Shown: in pieces, positions 35,939 through 46,091 of the stretch
How the letters are laid out: every line of letters starts with the position of its first letter
Position numbering within the stretch: position 1 is the first letter of the stretch
Assembly: GCF_026619415.1 (NCBI RefSeq)
Contig: NZ_JAOVZR010000001.1
Span: 124,001-188,000 of the forward strand
DNA from: Hoeflea algicola
Lineage (GTDB): Bacteria; Pseudomonadota; Alphaproteobacteria; Rhizobiales; Rhizobiaceae
Length of the DNA stretch: 64,000 nt
Direction of reading: 5' to 3'
The notes under the pieces: generated by a model
What the model saw: only the letters and a program-made list of their open reading frames with translations
Told to the model about the DNA's origin: nothing
Databases searched by the model: none
Translations under genes and position numbers: made by a program

Positions 35939-37218
35939 GCGGGCGTTTTGCCACCCCTGATCACTCGTCCCAGCCGCTTGATGCCCTCGTCGATCATCGT
36001 CTCATTGGCGCAGGAGAACGACAGTCTAAGCGTGTTGGCGCCGGAGCCGTCGGCGAAAAACGCCTTGCCCGGAACAAACGCGACGCGCTCGGCTTTCAGG
36101 CTTTCAGCGAGCAGTGCCGCGCCATCCATGTGTTCGGGCAGGGTGACCCAGATGAACATGCCGCCATCGGGCTTGGTCCAGCTCACGCCCTCGGGCATGT
36201 AGGTGCGCAGCGCCGACAGCATCGCGTCGCGGCGTCCCCGGTAGGTCTCGCGGATCTTGGCGACCTGGGCCTCGAAGCCATCGGAGGCCACTGTGTGGAT
36301 CGCCATCTGGTTGAGTGTTGCCGAATGCAGATCGGCCGCCTGTTTCATCAGCACCAGTTTGGAAATCACGGGCTCAGCGGCGCAGACCCAGCCGACGCGC
36401 AGGCCCGGCGCCAGTGTCTTGGAAAAGCTGCCGCAATAGATCGTCCGTGTGGTATTGATCGAGCCTGACCGGGCAATGTCGAGCGCCAGCAGCGGCGGCA
36501 CCTCGTCGCCCTCGTAGCGCAGCGACTGGTAGGCGGCATCCTCGATCACGGCGATGTCGAGTTCGGTGGCAAGATCGAGTATCCGCTCCCGTGCAGGGGC
36601 GGGGAGGGTCTCGCCGGTGGGGTTGGCGAAATCGGCCGAGGCATAGGCGAATTTCACCTGACCGCCATTGGCACGCGCGGTCTCGCGGTAATCGGCAGCC
36701 GAGCGGTTGCCGAGCGGCGTGAGACGGTCGTAATAAGGCTCATAGGCATTGAACGCCTGCAGTGCGCCAAGATAGGTCGGCCAGCCGACCAGCGCGGTGT
36801 CGCCTTTGGTAAGAAATAACTTACCTAAATAATCCAGCGCCTGTTGCGAGCCCGAGGTGATGAGAATGTTGTCGGCGGTGCAGGGCACCCCGAGCGAGGC
36901 CATCCGGGTGACCAGCCAGTCGCGCAACGGCCTATAGCCTTCGCTGACCGAATATTGCAGCGCAGCGCCCTTGCTGTCGCCCGAAAGCGCCGATGTCAGT
37001 GCCGCACCAAACGCTTGCGCCGGAAACAGCGCCGGGTCGGGGATGCCGCCGGCAAACGAAATCACGTCCGGCTGGTCCAGCAGCTTGAGAAGCTCGCGGA
37101 TTTCGGAAGCCTTCATCCGTTCGGCCCGCGTGGCGAACAGGTGTGGCCAATCGAGCCCCGGCGCGATGTCCATTGTGCCTGCCTGATTATGCGATGCGGT
37201 GCTGCTGTCGGCGGCCAT
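35935..37218 (-). CDS. PLP-dependent aminotransferase, class I/II (2-aminoadipate/LysN-like)
   Basis: 427 residues. LDQPDVISFAGGIPDPALFP is the N-terminal motif shared with LysN, KAT-II and MocR-type domains. ILITSGSQQALDYLGKLF, ANPTGETLPAPAR and YCGSFSKTLAPGLRVGW (PLP Lys in SFSKTLAPG) follow. The substrate is probably an aromatic, branched or 2-aminoadipate-like amino acid. AGGGAG precedes the ATG. The 331-bp gap to mrpA is AT-rich and holds no gene. Confidence 0.9.
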   Translation of the reverse strand: MAADSSTASHNQAGTMDIAPGLDWPHLFATRAERMKASEIRELLKLLDQPDVISFAGGIPDPALFPAQAFGAALTSALSGDSKGAALQYSVSEGYRPLRDWLVTRMASLGVPCTADNILITSGSQQALDYLGKLFLTKGDTALVGWPTYLGALQAFNAYEPYYDRLTPLGNRSAADYRETARANGGQVKFAYASADFANPTGETLPAPARERILDLATELDIAVIEDAAYQSLRYEGDEVPPLLALDIARSGSINTTRTIYCGSFSKTLAPGLRVGWVCAAEPVISKLVLMKQAADLHSATLNQMAIHTVASDGFEAQVAKIRETYRGRRDAMLSALRTYMPEGVSWTKPDGGMFIWVTLPEHMDGAALLAESLKAERVAFVPGKAFFADGSGANTLRLSFSCANETMIDEGIKRLGRVIRGGKTPA

Positions 37219-37549
37219 GCCCTGATCTCCCTGGAAGCTTAGACGAAAGCATGATCACGAACGCTCAATTGTGTCAATAATGCTGACCTATTGCCGTGGC
37301 CGCCAATCAGACCATTCCGTATCAATTTGATTCCCGCCGACACCCTCGAAAAACGAGCCTATGAAGAGGCAGTTATGCGCCAAATCATCACAGTTTCTGC
37401 TCAATTTGAAATTTTGCATTCCCATTCGGCTGCTTTTCCCCCAGTAAAGGTAATCATTGTCTTGTCGTGACCCTTGGTCGCGATTAAGTGACGTTAACAA
37501 CAAAACCGCGCCAAGTGGTTTTTCCAGATGCCTCTCCCGGGGAAATTGA
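37219..37549. other. intergenic region upstream of mrpABCDEFG
   Basis: 331 bp of lower GC without a convincing gene. It should hold divergent promoters for the aminotransferase and the Mrp operon. TTAA-N6-TTAA (ATTAAGTGACGTTAAC) near 37485 resembles a CtrA box but its spacer is one base short. The ATG of mrpA follows GGGGAAATTGA. Confidence 0.4.
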
Positions 37550-39916
37550 ATGAGCGCCGCCGCGCCAGGTACGACTTTTATTGTGTTGATGTTGCCGTTT
37601 CTCGCGGCGCTTGTGGCTCCGTGGCTGACCCGGCGTCTGGGGCATAATGCAGCCTGGTTGCTGGCGCTGGCGCCATTGGCGATTTTCATTCACTTTCTCG
37701 GTTTTTCTGCAGAGATAGCCAATGGCGAGATTGTCACCGGCGGCTTCAAATGGGTGCCGTCCTACAATGTCAGTTTCTCCTGGCTGATCGACGGCCTGTC
37801 GATGACATTCGCGCTGTTGATCTCCGGCATCGGCGCGCTGATCATGCTCTATTCCGGCGGCTATCTCAAAGGCAACGATCAACTGGGTCGGTTCTTCTCC
37901 TTCATGCTTTTGTTCATGGGAGCGATGCTCGGCGTCGTCATTTCCGACAGTTTCCTGATGCTGTTTGTCTATTGGGAACTGACCTCCATCACCTCGTTTC
38001 TGCTGATCGGTTTTGATCACACCCGCGAAGCCTCGCGCCGCGCCGCACTGCAGGCGCTGGTGGTTACCGGCGGTGGCGGTCTGGCCTTGCTGGCAGGGCT
38101 GCTGGTGATCTGGAACATCACCGGTGTCAGCCAGATTTCACTGTTGCTGGTGCTCGGCGATGATCTGCGCGACAGCCCGTTCTATCTGGCTGCGCTGATC
38201 CTGGTGCTCGGCGGCGCGTTTTCGAAATCGGCGCAGTTCCCGCTGCATTTTTGGTTGCCCAACGCCATGGAGGCGCCGACCCCGGTGTCGGCCTATCTGC
38301 ATTCCGCCACCATGGTCAAAGCCGGTGTCTATCTGTTGATGCGGCTCAATCCGGTGTTGGGCGACACTGTCTGGTGGGAAACCATCCTCCCGGTGTTTGG
38401 CGGCACCACCCTGATTGTCGGATCGCTGCTCGCCATCCGCCAGACTGACCTCAAGATCATGCTGGCCTATACCACCGTCGCCTCGCTGGGGCTGATGGTG
38501 ATGCTGACCGGTTTCGGCTCCGAACATGCGATCGCCGCCGCCGTGCTCTATTTGCTGGCCCATTCGCTGTTCAAGGGCGCACTGTTCATGGTCGCTGGCC
38601 TGATCGACCATGGAACCGGCACGCGCGACGTCACCCGGCTTGGCGGATTGCGCAAGGCGATGCCGATCACCTTTGTCGCCGCCATGGTCGCGGCCGTGTC
38701 GATGGGCGGTCTGCCGCCGATGTTCGGCTTCCTCGCCAAGGAAGAAGTCTATGCCGCGCTGTGGGCGGCTGATGCCTGGTCGCTGTTCTTCGTTGCGGTC
38801 GCCGTGGTTGGCAACGGGTTGATGTTCGTGGCCGGCTTCGTGGTCGCCATCAAGCCGTTCTTCGGCCCGGAGGTCAAAACCCCGAAACATGCCCATGAGG
38901 GTCCAATCCTGCTGTGGCTCGGGCCGCTGACGCTGGGCGCCGTGGGCTTGATCGGAGCGATTGCGTCGCCATATGCCCATCGCTTGTTCACGTCGCCCAT
39001 GACCAGCGCGGTTGTCGGCGAGCCGGAAATGGTGACGATCTCGCTGATCCCGCATATCGGTGTGCCGCTGGCGCTGTCGCTTGTCACCATCGTCTTCGGC
39101 ATTGTCGTCTACCGGCTGTTTGACCGCGCCCGCGACATGGTCGCCCGCGTGCTTGCCGCCATCGGCTGGGGGCCGGACCGCGGCTTTGACCAGTTTATTT
39201 TCGGTCTGGTCCGGCTTTCGTCGTCCATTACCCGTGTGCTTCAGCCGGGCCGGCTCGATATTTACATGACCATGACCTTCATCATGATTGCCATCGCTTT
39301 CCTCGGCCCGATGGCCTGGTATGGCGAATGGCCGTCAATGCCGGTCTGGCCAAAGGACGCGCAGTTCCACGAACTGGTGGTCATCGCCATCGCCTTCATC
39401 GGGATTCTCGCCGTGATAAACGCCAGGGACCGGCTCACGGCGATCGTCTCGCTGGGTATTCAGGGCTTTGCCGTGGCGCTGATCTTCATGCTGTTCGGAG
39501 CGCCCGACCTGTCGTTCACCCAGTTCATGGTTGAGACCCTGGCCGTTGTCATCCTCGCTCTGGTCATGACCCGGCTGAAACTGACGGCGGTAGATCATCG
39601 TCCGACCCGGGAGAAGGTGAGCGACATGAGCGTGGCTCTGGCCTGCGGGACAGGCTTCGCGCTTTATCTGCTGGCCGTCACCCAGCAACCCTTCAACTCC
39701 TATCTGAGCGATTTCTTCTCGGCCTATTCGAAGGTCGTCGCCCACGGCGCCAATGTCGTCAACGTCATCATCGTTGATTTCCGCGGCACGGATACTTTGG
39801 GCGAGATCGCTGTGGTCATGGTCACCGGCCTGGCGATCCTGTCGCTGATCCGCATCCGCACACCGCGTGTGGTGGTCGCTGATAATGATCCCGACCGGCG
39901 CGAGGAGGCTGGCTGA
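37550..39916 (+). CDS. mrpA: Mrp Na+/H+ antiporter subunit A
   Basis: 788 residues, about 20 membrane helices. NuoL/ND5-like core: [64 protein letters not shown] motif (here [20 protein letters not shown]), and the ion-path [14 protein letters not shown]. The C-terminal 150 residues carry the extra MrpA domain ([17 protein letters not shown]). Together with B-G it forms the multi-subunit secondary Na+/H+ antiporter used for Na+ tolerance and pH homeostasis. Confidence 0.96.
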   Translation: MSAAAPGTTFIVLMLPFLAALVAPWLTRRLGHNAAWLLALAPLAIFIHFLGFSAEIANGEIVTGGFKWVPSYNVSFSWLIDGLSMTFALLISGIGALIMLYSGGYLKGNDQLGRFFSFMLLFMGAMLGVVISDSFLMLFVYWELTSITSFLLIGFDHTREASRRAALQALVVTGGGGLALLAGLLVIWNITGVSQISLLLVLGDDLRDSPFYLAALILVLGGAFSKSAQFPLHFWLPNAMEAPTPVSAYLHSATMVKAGVYLLMRLNPVLGDTVWWETILPVFGGTTLIVGSLLAIRQTDLKIMLAYTTVASLGLMVMLTGFGSEHAIAAAVLYLLAHSLFKGALFMVAGLIDHGTGTRDVTRLGGLRKAMPITFVAAMVAAVSMGGLPPMFGFLAKEEVYAALWAADAWSLFFVAVAVVGNGLMFVAGFVVAIKPFFGPEVKTPKHAHEGPILLWLGPLTLGAVGLIGAIASPYAHRLFTSPMTSAVVGEPEMVTISLIPHIGVPLALSLVTIVFGIVVYRLFDRARDMVARVLAAIGWGPDRGFDQFIFGLVRLSSSITRVLQPGRLDIYMTMTFIMIAIAFLGPMAWYGEWPSMPVWPKDAQFHELVVIAIAFIGILAVINARDRLTAIVSLGIQGFAVALIFMLFGAPDLSFTQFMVETLAVVILALVMTRLKLTAVDHRPTREKVSDMSVALACGTGFALYLLAVTQQPFNSYLSDFFSAYSKVVAHGANVVNVIIVDFRGTDTLGEIAVVMVTGLAILSLIRIRTPRVVVADNDPDRREEAG

Positions 39917-39917
39917 C

Positions 39918-40337
39918 ATGCGCACCGTAATCTTCCGTTCGATCGCCCCTTATCTCACCAGCCTGATGGTGTTGTTTTCGATCTTCGTGCTGCTGCGCGG
40001 CCATAATGAGCCCGGCGGCGGCTTCATCGGCGGCCTGATCGCAGCCTCCGCGCTGGCCATCTACGGCATTGCCTGTGGCGTCGCCCCGGTGCGCCGGGCG
40101 ATCTATTTCCACCCGATGGGTATCGCCGCCTTCGGTCTGTTCATGTCGGCCATGTCAGGTGTGCTGTCGATGCTTGCCGGCGTGCCATACATGACCGGGC
40201 TTTGGATCTATCCGAAACTGTTTGGCGTGGAAGTGCCGCTGTCGACCGTGCTGACCTTCGATATCGGCGTCTATCTGGTTGTCGTCGGCGCCATCAGTTC
40301 GATCGCATTGGCGCTCGAGGAAAGGGACCGCGACTGA
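39918..40337 (+). CDS. mrpB: Mrp antiporter subunit B
   Basis: 139 residues from ATG 39918, one base after the mrpA stop. Four helices; [19 protein letters not shown] is the signature of the MnhB/MrpB family, and [18 protein letters not shown] ends the core. The last base is shared with the start of mrpC. Confidence 0.95.
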   Translation: MRTVIFRSIAPYLTSLMVLFSIFVLLRGHNEPGGGFIGGLIAASALAIYGIACGVAPVRRAIYFHPMGIAAFGLFMSAMSGVLSMLAGVPYMTGLWIYPKLFGVEVPLSTVLTFDIGVYLVVVGAISSIALALEERDRD

Positions 40338-40714
40338 TGGAACCGATCTTTGCCTTGCTGGTGGGTGCGCTGTTTACCGTCGCCATCTACCTGTTCCTTT
40401 CCAAGCACATCATCCGTGTGCTGATGGGCGCGGCCATCCTCAGCAATGGTGTCAATTTGCTGATTTTCACGGCTGGCCGGGTCACCCGTGAGGTGCCGCC
40501 GATCATTCCCCATGGTGCCGACACGCTAACCGGTGCGGCCGCCAACCCGCTGCCGCAGGCGCTGATCCTGACGGCGATCGTGATTTCGTTTTCATTCTTC
40601 GCGTTTCTCCTGGTGCTGAGTTACCGGACTTTTCATGAATTGAAGACCGATGACAGCGACGAGATGCGTGTGGCCGAACCGGTGGGCGAGCCGGTGCCGC
40701 CGCTTGGTTATTAG
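40337..40714 (+). CDS. mrpC: Mrp antiporter subunit C
   Basis: 125 residues, NuoK-like, three helices. GALFTVAIYLFLSKHIIRVL and GVNLLIFTAGRV match MrpC; LPQALILTAIVISF contains the conserved LTAIVI motif. Its ATG overlaps the mrpB stop (TGATGG). Confidence 0.95.
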   Translation: MEPIFALLVGALFTVAIYLFLSKHIIRVLMGAAILSNGVNLLIFTAGRVTREVPPIIPHGADTLTGAAANPLPQALILTAIVISFSFFAFLLVLSYRTFHELKTDDSDEMRVAEPVGEPVPPLGY

Positions 40715-40726
40715 GAGAATGTGCGA

Positions 40727-42295
40727 ATGGCTGTAGAGGGCGCTGGCCTCCAGGATTTTTCCGCCGTTTATGTGCTGCAGCCAGTGGCTGCCGCCGACTG
40801 GCTGGTCGTCGCGCCGGTGGTCTGGTGCATCCTGATGGGCGCCGTGCTGTTGATGCTGCGCAAGCGCACCGATCTGCAGCCGCTGATCGCCATCCCGGCG
40901 CTGGTGGTACTGGCGCTGATGACCCTGGGACTGCTCGCCCATGTGCTCACCAGTGGCACGGTGACAATGACCATGGGGCGCTGGCTGCCGCCGTTTGGGA
41001 TCTCCTTTACCGCCGATTTACTGGGTGCGTTTTTTGCCGCCACCTCGTCGCTGGTAGCGCTCGCCACTGGCATTTACGGCCGCAGCGATGTTGACGATTC
41101 AGGACGGCGCTACGGCTTCTACCCGTTCCTGATGCTGATGATGGCCGGCATTATCGGCGCGTTTCTGACCGGCGACATCTTCAACCTCTATGTCTGGTTC
41201 GAGGTGCTGCTGATCTCCTCGTTCGGACTGCTGGTGCTGGGCTCCGAGCGGCTCCAGCTTGACGGCGGCATCAAGTATGCCTTCCTCAACCTGATCGCCA
41301 CCACCTTGTTCCTGGTTGCCACCGGTTATCTCTACGGGCTGTTCGGCACGCTCAACATGGCCGACATCGCCGTCAAGGCGTCCGAGCTGCGCGGCACTGC
41401 GCCGCTGATGACGCTGGTCGCGCTCTACCTGCTGGCGTTTGCCATGAAGGCTGCGGCGTTTCCGGTCAATTTCTGGCTGCCTGCTTCCTATCACACGCCG
41501 CGGCTGGCTGTTGGCGGCATCTTTGCCGGATTGCTTACCAAGGTCGGCGTTTACGCGCTGCTGCGGATTCTCGGCATGCTGTTTCCGGTCGAGCGCGAGG
41601 AATTGTCGTTCATCATCGCTGTCGCCGCGGCCTTGACCATGGTTCTCGGGGTGTTGGGGGCGATGGCCCAGAATGACATGCGTCGCGCGATGGGCTATCT
41701 GGTGATTTCCGGTATCGGCATGATGATGGCCGGCCTTGCGCTTGGCAGCCCGGCCGGACTTTCCGGCGCGATCTTCTACGCCGCCCATTCGATGGTGGTG
41801 ATGACGGCACTTTATTTTGCCGTCGGCATCGGCGCCCAGCTTGGCGGCGATTTCAGGCTGACGGCATCTGGCGGGCTTTATGCCCGCAGCGCGGCAATTT
41901 CCGCCCTGACGCTGATGCTGTTTTTCTCGGTCGCAGGCCTGCCGCCGTTTTCCGGATTCTGGCCCAAGGTGATGCTGGTCAAGGCGTCGCTCGATATCGG
42001 CGCCTGGTGGCTTGCTGCTGCGATGCTGCTGACCGGCTTCCTGACCACCATTACCGTTGCCCGCATCTGGGTGCTGGCCTATTGGCGTCCGGCAAAATCG
42101 GAAGCCGAAGAGACCGCCATAGTGGCGCCGCCGGCAGTCGGCGCGGTCGTGGCCCTGGTCGGGTTGGTGGCGCTGACCACGGCTGCCGGGGTCTGGCCGG
42201 AACCGCTTGTGGTTCTGGCCCAGGATGCGGCGCGTGGCCTGATCGATCCCTCGAGCTACATATTATCGGTGTTTCCCGGGGAGGCTGCGCAATGA
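40727..42295 (+). CDS. mrpD: Mrp antiporter subunit D
   Basis: 522 residues from ATG 40727 (GGAG 9 bp upstream). NuoN/ND-type proton-channel fold with about 14 helices: NLYVWFEVLLISSFGLLVLG, AFPVNFWLPASYHTPRLAVG (conserved Lys/His regions) and MAQNDMRRAMGYLVISGIG. It forms with MrpA the two large channel modules. Confidence 0.95.
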   Translation: MAVEGAGLQDFSAVYVLQPVAAADWLVVAPVVWCILMGAVLLMLRKRTDLQPLIAIPALVVLALMTLGLLAHVLTSGTVTMTMGRWLPPFGISFTADLLGAFFAATSSLVALATGIYGRSDVDDSGRRYGFYPFLMLMMAGIIGAFLTGDIFNLYVWFEVLLISSFGLLVLGSERLQLDGGIKYAFLNLIATTLFLVATGYLYGLFGTLNMADIAVKASELRGTAPLMTLVALYLLAFAMKAAAFPVNFWLPASYHTPRLAVGGIFAGLLTKVGVYALLRILGMLFPVEREELSFIIAVAAALTMVLGVLGAMAQNDMRRAMGYLVISGIGMMMAGLALGSPAGLSGAIFYAAHSMVVMTALYFAVGIGAQLGGDFRLTASGGLYARSAAISALTLMLFFSVAGLPPFSGFWPKVMLVKASLDIGAWWLAAAMLLTGFLTTITVARIWVLAYWRPAKSEAEETAIVAPPAVGAVVALVGLVALTTAAGVWPEPLVVLAQDAARGLIDPSSYILSVFPGEAAQ

Positions 42296-42765
42296 GCCTG
42301 TTTCTGGTCAATGTGTTGTTGGCTTTGGCCTGGTCGGCGGTCACCGGGTCGTTCTCGTTCTTCAATTTTGCCTTTGGTTTCGTGCTTGCGATTTTTGCCC
42401 TGTCGCTGATCCGCGAACAGGTGGGCTCGACCGGATATTTCTCGCGCGCCCGCCGGATAATCTCGCTGGCGCTGCTGTTCAGCTACGAATTGGTGTTGTC
42501 GGCCTGGCGGGTGGCGGTGCTGGTGCTGACGCCGAAAATGGATTTGAAGCCGGGCATCATCGCCTATCCGCTCAGGGTCGATCGCGATTTCGAAATTACC
42601 ATGCTCGCCAACCTGATCACGCTGACCCCGGGAACCTTGTCGGTGGATGTCTCCGACGACCGGCGCATACTTTATGTGCACGCGCTTGACGCTTCCGACC
42701 CCGACGCCACCAGGCGCGACATCGCCGAAGGGTTTGAGCGCAAGATCATGGAGGCGTTCCGATGA
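42292..42765 (+). CDS. mrpE: Mrp antiporter subunit E
   Basis: 157 residues; the ATG overlaps the mrpD stop (ATGA). Two N-terminal helices, then the conserved [20 protein letters not shown] motif and a cytosolic domain, characteristic of MrpE/MnhE. Confidence 0.95.
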   Translation: MSLFLVNVLLALAWSAVTGSFSFFNFAFGFVLAIFALSLIREQVGSTGYFSRARRIISLALLFSYELVLSAWRVAVLVLTPKMDLKPGIIAYPLRVDRDFEITMLANLITLTPGTLSVDVSDDRRILYVHALDASDPDATRRDIAEGFERKIMEAFR

Positions 42766-43196
42766 TCAGCGTTCAGTCGATATTCGATCACGCGGTGCTG
42801 GCGGCACTGGCAATCCTGTGCCTGTCGTTCCTGATCACCATCTACCGCATCGTCAAGGGACCGACCTTGCCGGACCGGATCCTCGGTCTCGACATGCTGG
42901 TGGCGATTGCCATCGGCTTCATCACCGTGATCGGCATCAAGACCGGTTACACACTCTATGTTGATGTGGCCATTGCGCTTGGTCTCGTCGGATTCCTGGC
43001 AACGGTTGCCTTTGCGCGCTTTGTATTGTCGCGCGGCAAGACCGAGGACGACATTCTTGCCGAAGCACAGCAGGCGGCATCCGATGCGCGCCGCGAAGAC
43101 AGGGCGGCGGCAAAGGAGCAACTGCGCCGCGACGCTGGCAATCAGGCGCGAAATATTGATGCCGCCGCCAGCCGGTCAGGAGATCATCATGAATGA
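42762..43196 (+). CDS. mrpF: Mrp antiporter subunit F
   Basis: 144 residues, longer than the usual 90-100 because of a charged C-terminal tail (residues 92-144, rich in Glu, Arg and Ala) that looks helical. Core: [19 protein letters not shown] and GTL-like [20 protein letters not shown]. The start overlaps mrpE by 4 bp and the end overlaps mrpG by 8 bp. Confidence 0.94.
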   Translation: MISVQSIFDHAVLAALAILCLSFLITIYRIVKGPTLPDRILGLDMLVAIAIGFITVIGIKTGYTLYVDVAIALGLVGFLATVAFARFVLSRGKTEDDILAEAQQAASDARREDRAAAKEQLRRDAGNQARNIDAAASRSGDHHE

Positions 43197-43527
43197 TATC
43201 ATCACATTGGTCTCGGCGGCCTTTCTGCTGATCGGATCTGCCTTTGCGCTGGTCGCCTCGATCGGCCTGTTGCGGTTACCCGACCTCTATACGCGCATGC
43301 ACGCCGCCTCCAAGGCGGGCACGATGGGCTCTTGCCTGATGTTGATCGCACTGGCAATTCACACCACCGATGTCGGCACCATGTCGCGGGCGCTGGCCGG
43401 TGTCGTGTTCTTCCTGCTCACGGCCCCCGTCTCCTCGCATTTGCTGGCAAAGGCGGCCTACACGGTAGGGTATCGACTTCATCCAACTTCCGTAACGGAC
43501 GAAATGGCCTCGCAAGATCAGCAATAA
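43189..43527 (+). CDS. mrpG: Mrp antiporter subunit G
   Basis: 112 residues with three helices; [20 protein letters not shown] is the invariant MrpG/MnhG motif. The start ATG overlaps mrpF; AGGAG lies upstream. It is the last gene of the operon. A weak GTTGCG/CGCAAC hairpin follows at 43538-43560 without a clear T-run. Confidence 0.95.
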   Translation: MNDIITLVSAAFLLIGSAFALVASIGLLRLPDLYTRMHAASKAGTMGSCLMLIALAIHTTDVGTMSRALAGVVFFLLTAPVSSHLLAKAAYTVGYRLHPTSVTDEMASQDQQ

Positions 43528-43787
43528 TACTTTAGAAGTTGCGAATGTTAAGAGCGCAACCTGAGACTTCAATTTTGAAAATACCACATTAAGTTGACAA
43601 ATTGTCGCAGTTTAGTTTCATGGAACACGTAAATAGTGATCCACACTACAAAAATTAGTACTTGTCATTATTCAGCTTTCATGTGAGGGATGTGATCAAG
43701 GCATGCTGCGCGAATACGGCCTGAAATAAGCAACATTTATTTCTGCTAGATCGGCGCCTGCTTATTCACAAAAGTTAGGACCACACT
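43528..43787 (+). promoter_or_regulatory. AT-rich upstream region of mucR
   Basis: 260 bp, strikingly AT-rich compared with its surroundings, rich in TT/AA and TA steps. MucR/Ros proteins bind AT-rich DNA containing T-A steps and repress their own genes, so autoregulation is plausible. No ORF is seen. Confidence 0.45.
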
Positions 43788-44213
43788 ATGACTGAAGCAA
43801 TCAATGACAGCGGTTCCGATATTCTCATTGAACTCACTGCCGAAATTGTCGCTGCCTATGTAAGCAACAACTCTGTTGCCGCAAATGATCTTCCCAACGT
43901 GATTTCGCAGGTTCACGCTGCACTTGGCGGGGCGACTACTCCGGTCGAGGAAGTTGTCGAAAAGCCCAAGCCGGCAGTTCCTGTGCGCCGTTCGGTGCAA
44001 AACGATTACCTGATCTGTCTCGAAGACGGTCAGAAGTTCAAGTCTCTTAAGCGTCACCTGATGACCCATTATGGTCTGACCCCGGAACAGTACCGCGAAA
44101 AGTGGGAACTCCCGGCCGATTATCCGATGGTTGCTCCATCCTATGCAGAAGCGCGTTCGCGCCTTGCCAAGGAAATGGGCCTGGGTCAGAAGCGCAAGCG
44201 CGCCGCCAAGTAA
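43788..44213 (+). CDS. mucR: MucR/Ros-family zinc-finger transcriptional regulator
   Basis: 141 residues. N-terminal helical oligomerisation region ([18 protein letters not shown]) and C-terminal Ros-type finger [23 protein letters not shown]. Zinc ligands would be Cys77, Asp80 (replacing the second Cys of Ros), His90 and His94, the variant known in other rhizobial MucR proteins. It is an H-NS-like global regulator of exopolysaccharide, motility and cell-cycle genes. Confidence 0.95.
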   Translation: MTEAINDSGSDILIELTAEIVAAYVSNNSVAANDLPNVISQVHAALGGATTPVEEVVEKPKPAVPVRRSVQNDYLICLEDGQKFKSLKRHLMTHYGLTPEQYREKWELPADYPMVAPSYAEARSRLAKEMGLGQKRKRAAK

Positions 44214-44322
44214 CACCTGGCAGGCAAGGTGGACTGCGGTTCAGTCGTCAACCCGGGACCGTGGGACTGACCTTGATAGCCAGAATATTGCCGCGCCTGC
44301 CTGGGCGCCGCAGCCAGTTTGC

Positions 44323-44357
44323 AAGACCGTGGCCTCGCGCCGCGGTCTTTTGGTTTT
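44323..44357 (+). terminator. Rho-independent terminator after mucR
   Basis: AAGACCGTGG (44323-44332) pairs, with one G-T wobble, to CCGCGGTCTT (44340-44349); TTTTGGTTTT follows. It lies about 110 bp past the mucR stop. The rest of the 44214-44690 gap holds no convincing gene; its last 60 bp are AT-rich and carry AAAGGAG for the next gene. Confidence 0.7.
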
Positions 44358-44690
44358 CAGGGGGACTGAACCGGTCTTTCGGCTTCCTCCCGTGGTTGTC
44401 GGTTCAACTGAACCCGCGTTTGAAACCATACACCCGCGCCTTTGCTTGGGCGGCCGGTCAAGCGCACGCCTGCCTGCTGATTTGCTGACCAGTCGGGATC
44501 GGTGCACGATAACGGGAATCCCGAAGTCGGTAATTCGACAAGAGGGTGAGGAAAAAAATCCTCGAAATAGAGTGCAAATTCCCGGAAAATTCTGTAAAAA
44601 CAACGATAGAGTGTAGAAGGTGGGTGGCCACACGTCCGCATTATCTGCATATCATGTAAGAAAATATTCCTATCAAAGGAGTTTTTCATC

Positions 44691-45302
44691 ATGACTAGAC
44701 CATCCCGCAATTCCCCACCCCGATCCCAAGTCCCAACCCCCACCCCAACCCCGGCCGTTGCAACGGCGACACGCCCGTACCGCCCTCGGAAGCCCCTGCC
44801 GCTGGCCGATCCATCCACGCCGTTGACCGCTGAAACCGGACTGGCCGTGGCTTCGTTGACCAACAATGCCTGGGCGAGCGAGATGCTGGGTGGCATCGCT
44901 GCGCCAGTGGGGTTGCCCGTGGGCAAGCCCGCTGGTGGTCGACCCGGGCTGGCGCCGCTCCGGGTCAATCCAGTTGATCTGCTGCGCTGCCGGGTGATCT
45001 GGCGGCTGGTGACCGAATTGTTTGTTGCAGCCTGCGGTTATGAACTGCCCGAAGCGATGGCCCGCCGCAGGCCGCGTTGCCACATGCGCCAGATTGCCAT
45101 GTATCTCAGCCACGTCGTGCTGTCGCTGTCCTACCAGACCATCGCCGCCGCGTTTGGCCGCGACCGCACCACCGTCATGCATTCCTGTGCGGTGATCGAG
45201 GACCGTCGCGACGATCGCGGCTACGACCGCTTCATCGAACGTTGCGAGCGATGCATCATGGCCGTGTTCCAACCCTTCGGTCAGCCCCATGCCGGCCGCT
45301 GA
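44691..45302 (+). CDS. DnaA domain IV-containing helix-turn-helix protein
   Basis: 203 residues. The first 85 are Pro/Thr-rich and probably unstructured. Residues about 125-190 match the DNA-box-binding domain IV of DnaA: RRRPRCHMRQIAMYLSH, LSYQTIAAAFGRDRTTVMHS (signature GRDRTTV.H). There is no AAA+ ATPase domain, so it cannot be an initiator; it may bind DnaA boxes or be a regulator. It overlaps the DUF6456 gene by 14 bp, suggesting joint function. Confidence 0.85.
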   Translation: MTRPSRNSPPRSQVPTPTPTPAVATATRPYRPRKPLPLADPSTPLTAETGLAVASLTNNAWASEMLGGIAAPVGLPVGKPAGGRPGLAPLRVNPVDLLRCRVIWRLVTELFVAACGYELPEAMARRRPRCHMRQIAMYLSHVVLSLSYQTIAAAFGRDRTTVMHSCAVIEDRRDDRGYDRFIERCERCIMAVFQPFGQPHAGR

Positions 45303-46062
45303 AACCCGCGCCGCCCGCAAGGCGCTTGCCGGCCTGATCGGTTTTCTGGCGCACGGAGCGGAGCGGGGGATTGCCGAGCAGGATACGGTGGCCGGAGGCA
45401 AGGTTGCGCTGGCGCGTGCTGACGGCGCTTGCCGCACGGTCCAAGCGCAAGTGGTTTCCGTGGCGTTGCGCCGGGGGCTGATTGCCGAGCGCCATTGCGC
45501 GGATACCGGAAGGCAGGGGTATATCTCAACGCCCGAGGGCAGGGCGGCGCTCAAGCGTTGGCTGTGCGATCCGGAGCACGCGTTCCAGGACCAGCACCGG
45601 CGGCTTTCCTCCCGCACCGATCCCGATCACGGGCGAATGACGATCAATGATTCCGAATCGCCGCTTGCGGTGCTGGCGCGGCTCAAGGGCAGGGATGGCG
45701 CAGCATTTCTCGGCACCGATCTGGTCGAGGCCGGCGAAAGGCTGCGCGTCGATTTTACCCGTGGTCAGTTGACGCCGTCGGTGACGCAAAACTGGGAGCC
45801 GCTGCGCGCCGGACGCACCACTGGTGCTGCGGGTGGAGCAGGTGATCTCACCGAGGCGGCGCTGTCGGCGCGCCAGCGTGTCGAAGCGGCAATCGCGGCG
45901 GTTGGTCCGGAGCTCTCCGGCGTGCTTCTGGATGTGTGCTGTTTTCTCAAGCTGCTGACCGAGGTCGAACGCGAACGGCAGTGGCCGGCGCGGTCGGCCA
46001 AGCTGATGTTGCGCACCGCGCTTGCCGCACTGGCCAGGCATTACGCTGTACCAAAACGCTGA
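45289..46062 (+). CDS. DUF6456 domain protein
   Basis: 257 residues. A winged-helix-like N-terminal half (GRQGYISTPEGRAALKRWL resembles a wing and recognition region) and the C-terminal DUF6456 core, with SPLAVLARLKGRDG, LVEAGERLRVDFTRGQLTP, VGPELSGVLLDVCCFLKGL-like (here LSGVLLDVCCFLKLL) and SAKLMLRTALAALARHY. The family is restricted to alphaproteobacteria. Its function is not established; probably DNA binding. Coupled to the DnaA-domain protein. Confidence 0.85.
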   Translation: MPAAETRAARKALAGLIGFLAHGAERGIAEQDTVAGGKVALARADGACRTVQAQVVSVALRRGLIAERHCADTGRQGYISTPEGRAALKRWLCDPEHAFQDQHRRLSSRTDPDHGRMTINDSESPLAVLARLKGRDGAAFLGTDLVEAGERLRVDFTRGQLTPSVTQNWEPLRAGRTTGAAGGAGDLTEAALSARQRVEAAIAAVGPELSGVLLDVCCFLKLLTEVERERQWPARSAKLMLRTALAALARHYAVPKR

Positions 46063-46091
46063 ACATCAGGCGCGCGGCGCCTGGTCGGGTG

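Noticed and set aside
37485..37500. CtrA box upstream of mrpA (TTAA-N6-TTAA)
   Set aside because: Spacer is 6 instead of 7 bases.
44241..44633. 130-codon minus-strand frame in the gap after mucR
   Set aside because: Low-quality composition, no ribosome site, covers a Rho-independent terminator.
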